A stretch of 64,000 bases of DNA from Chitinophaga sancti (GTDB lineage: Bacteria; Bacteroidota; Bacteroidia; Chitinophagales; Chitinophagaceae): the NCBI RefSeq assembly GCF_034087045.1, contig NZ_CP139247.1, positions 4,862,001-4,926,000 of the forward strand, read 5' to 3'. The notes beneath the pieces were generated by a model, which was not told the DNA's origin, searched no databases, and was given only the letters and a program-made list of their open reading frames with translations. The translations under genes and the position numbers were made by a program. This document shows, piece after piece, positions 62,548-64,000 of this stretch; positions within the stretch are counted from its first letter, which is position 1, and each line of letters begins with the position of its first letter.

Positions 62548-63888
62548 TTATTTAATTGATAAGATAAATTTCGATAATTCGTTCAGATCGTCTTCTGAAA
62601 ATTTGTCTCCAAAGGCTGGCATCTGTGGAAAATCGGGTCGTTTTTTACCAGGATTTTTGATCCATGCTTTCAGCTTTTCGGGCTGATCATGATAAATACT
62701 TACCATCTCCAGCATAGGTGGGCCTACAAGTTTAGCATCTTTCTGATGGCAGGCACTGCAATTGCCTTTAAATAGTGCAGCGCCTTTGGCTACATCGCCA
62801 AGTGATGAGTCTATTTCCAGCGTTTCTTCTTCTTCCTGTGGATTGGCCCGGGCTTCGGCAGATAGTTTTTCAAACTCCGCAGTTTTGGCGGCCATCAGTT
62901 GTTTGTGAGGCGCAAGTGCATTAGCACGGTATACGTGCCGGCCACTTCCCATAAACAGTACAGTTGTACCCAGGGCGACCACTACTTTGCCAAAATGCCT
63001 GTCAATTTTTTCTGCTGGTCCTGTAATTGCCTTCCATATCCAGATCATTGCAGGAATAGCAATAGCAGCGCCTGTCAGGATGATAGCTATAAGATTCCAG
63101 CCTATTCCTTTTGAGGGTAATGTCATCAACACCAGCGGGCCTATTAAGAACTGGAAAGCGGAGGCCGCCAATGTCAGTGAATAAGCCTTTTTCTTGATTT
63201 CGTATCTGGATAGCTTCGTATAGAAACTTTCAAACGGATAGTTCTTTCTTCCTGTGTACCAGAATAGGAATAATCCAGTTACACCCAATGAGGCGCAGAT
63301 GAAATGAAGGTAGCGCGGAAACACATTCGGTAATAACAGGGCACTCATAAAACCTTTGATTGTTCCCCACTTTTCAGGAAATAGCATCAGGTTGATGTTT
63401 ACCAGGAATATTAACGGGATAAACAGGAATATAGCTACTGCGGCAGCGATAATTGAAAGATGCAAAGCTTTATTCTGTGCGAGACTTTTCCATGTGTATT
63501 TATGCAGGTAAGTCAGCAGAAATGCGATAGTGACCAATGGGATAATAGATATCCACATCAATCCGGTAAGTGCATTGGCAGAATAAAAGTAAATGCTGTA
63601 AAGTGTATTGATACTTAATAATGGGGCTACGCCCAGTACTACGGCCAGACTTTTATTGACGGTGATTGTTTTTGCAATTTCGTTTGCCAGACTATCATAG
63701 TCTTTATCCTTTAGACCTTTTATTTCAGCCCATAGTGTCAGGATGGATCCTCCCAGCATGAGATTCACAAATACAATATGTGCCAGAAATGAAATGACAA
63801 GTAGTACTACCAATAGCCATTCCGGCAATGGCAAATCCAATGGTATATCTCTTGGTACAGGAGTGGTTGCCTGCAAAAAGTAAAGCAT
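62548..63888 (-). CDS. Polytopic membrane protein with C-terminal cytochrome c domain
   Basis: The 446-residue protein has about eight membrane helices (about 22-310) with conserved-looking His residues in SFLAHIVFVNLMLG, TYLHKYTW, ALHLSIIAAAV and RYLHFICASLG, some of which could bind b-type haems. A cytochrome c domain follows at about 365-446 with the haem motif C377-SAC-H381 and a likely axial Met in FPQMPAFGD. The layout resembles CydA-like/b-c fusion quinol-oxidising proteins. It probably moves electrons from the quinone pool to the periplasm. There is no cleaved signal; the N-terminus begins MLYFLQATTPVPRDIPLDLP. Partner genes lie beyond the window. Confidence 0.8.
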   Translation of the reverse strand: MLYFLQATTPVPRDIPLDLPLPEWLLVVLLVISFLAHIVFVNLMLGGSILTLWAEIKGLKDKDYDSLANEIAKTITVNKSLAVVLGVAPLLSINTLYSIYFYSANALTGLMWISIIPLVTIAFLLTYLHKYTWKSLAQNKALHLSIIAAAVAIFLFIPLIFLVNINLMLFPEKWGTIKGFMSALLLPNVFPRYLHFICASLGVTGLFLFWYTGRKNYPFESFYTKLSRYEIKKKAYSLTLAASAFQFLIGPLVLMTLPSKGIGWNLIAIILTGAAIAIPAMIWIWKAITGPAEKIDRHFGKVVVALGTTVLFMGSGRHVYRANALAPHKQLMAAKTAEFEKLSAEARANPQEEEETLEIDSSLGDVAKGAALFKGNCSACHQKDAKLVGPPMLEMVSIYHDQPEKLKAWIKNPGKKRPDFPQMPAFGDKFSEDDLNELSKFILSIK

Positions 63889-63923
63889 GCCTGCGTTTGA
63901 TTTTAATGAAATAATTTGTTTAA

Positions 63924-64000
63924 CTATTGGTCTGCAAGTTTTTTCTCCTGCGTTTTTTCTTCCTGTTGTTTTTCCATAACAGTCCTGGCAGCTTCCATAT
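63924..64000 (-). CDS. 3' end of a gene upstream of the cytochrome gene (partial)
   Basis: The minus-strand frame that ends at 63924 reads EAARTVMEKQQEEKTQEKKL then ADQ and stop, a highly charged C-terminal tail. The rest lies outside the window. The gap to the membrane-cytochrome start is only 35 bp, so it probably belongs to the same operon. Product unknown. Confidence 0.5.
   Translation of the reverse strand, partial: MEAARTVMEKQQEEKTQEKKLADQ

Overview
The window looks like a chromosomal segment of a soil or plant-associated Bacteroidota, most like Chitinophaga and relatives (Chitinophagaceae). The evidence is a SusC/SusD pair with glycoside hydrolases, a giant secreted repeat protein ending in a gliding-motility-type C-terminal sorting domain (type IX secretion), a Bacteroidota-style VgrG and DUF4280 PAAR-like protein, many lipoproteins, and weak Shine-Dalgarno sites. 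The genus is inference; no rRNA or tRNA gene was seen.

Layout. (1) 1-10.3 kb, +: a tightly overlapping type VI secretion (or related contractile injection) cargo operon. It holds a VgrG spike, a DUF3289-type candidate effector with a small lipoprotein, an unknown protein, and a 1310-residue DUF4280 protein that carries Ig-like linkers, a GH19-type lysozyme/chitinase domain and a MepA-like murein endopeptidase domain. A lipoprotein overlaps the end of that gene and is the natural candidate immunity protein. (2) 10.3-12.1 kb: a 7TMR-DISM-type receptor whose cytoplasmic tail ends in a transposase-like (IS1595/ISXO2) zinc ribbon. (3) 12.4-21.0 kb: a polysaccharide utilisation locus (SusC, SusD, GH3, GH30), possibly for beta-1,6-glucan. 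(4) 19.4-22.6 kb: three unrelated minisatellites of 36, about 61 and 38 bp lie between genes. (5) 21.6-27.8 kb: single genes (HAD hydrolase, DHA2 MFS pump, SMUG2-type glycosylase, orphan acyltransferase, NAD(P)-binding protein, two small secreted proteins).

(6) 28.6-42.7 kb, -: one giant secreted repeat protein, now split by a frameshift near 33,632. Restoring 2 bp gives an exact frame of 4673 residues. Its middle contains almost three copies of an exact 1821-bp (607-residue) higher-order repeat. (7) 43.5-53.2 kb, -: the Kdp potassium uptake operon (two small membrane ORFs including KdpF, KdpA, KdpB, KdpC, a GNAT enzyme, and a KdpD split into two proteins), preceded by a sigma-54-type response regulator in place of KdpE. 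A candidate -24/-12 promoter and an upstream palindrome lie between regulator and operon. (8) 53.6-58.6 kb, +: an arsenic operon (ArsR, ArsM, small ORF, Acr3 pump, LMW-phosphatase-type arsenate reductase) followed by two paralogous metallophosphoesterases, with near-identical palindromes in front of arsR and arsM.

(9) 58.7-62.3 kb: an accessory patch of small orphan genes, a Cys-rich protein, a relic of a Fic C-terminal domain, an intact class II Fic AMP-transferase, and decayed coding pieces. (10) 62.4-64 kb, -: a polytopic membrane protein with a C-terminal cytochrome c domain, a 55-residue membrane protein 6 bp behind it, and the end of another gene.
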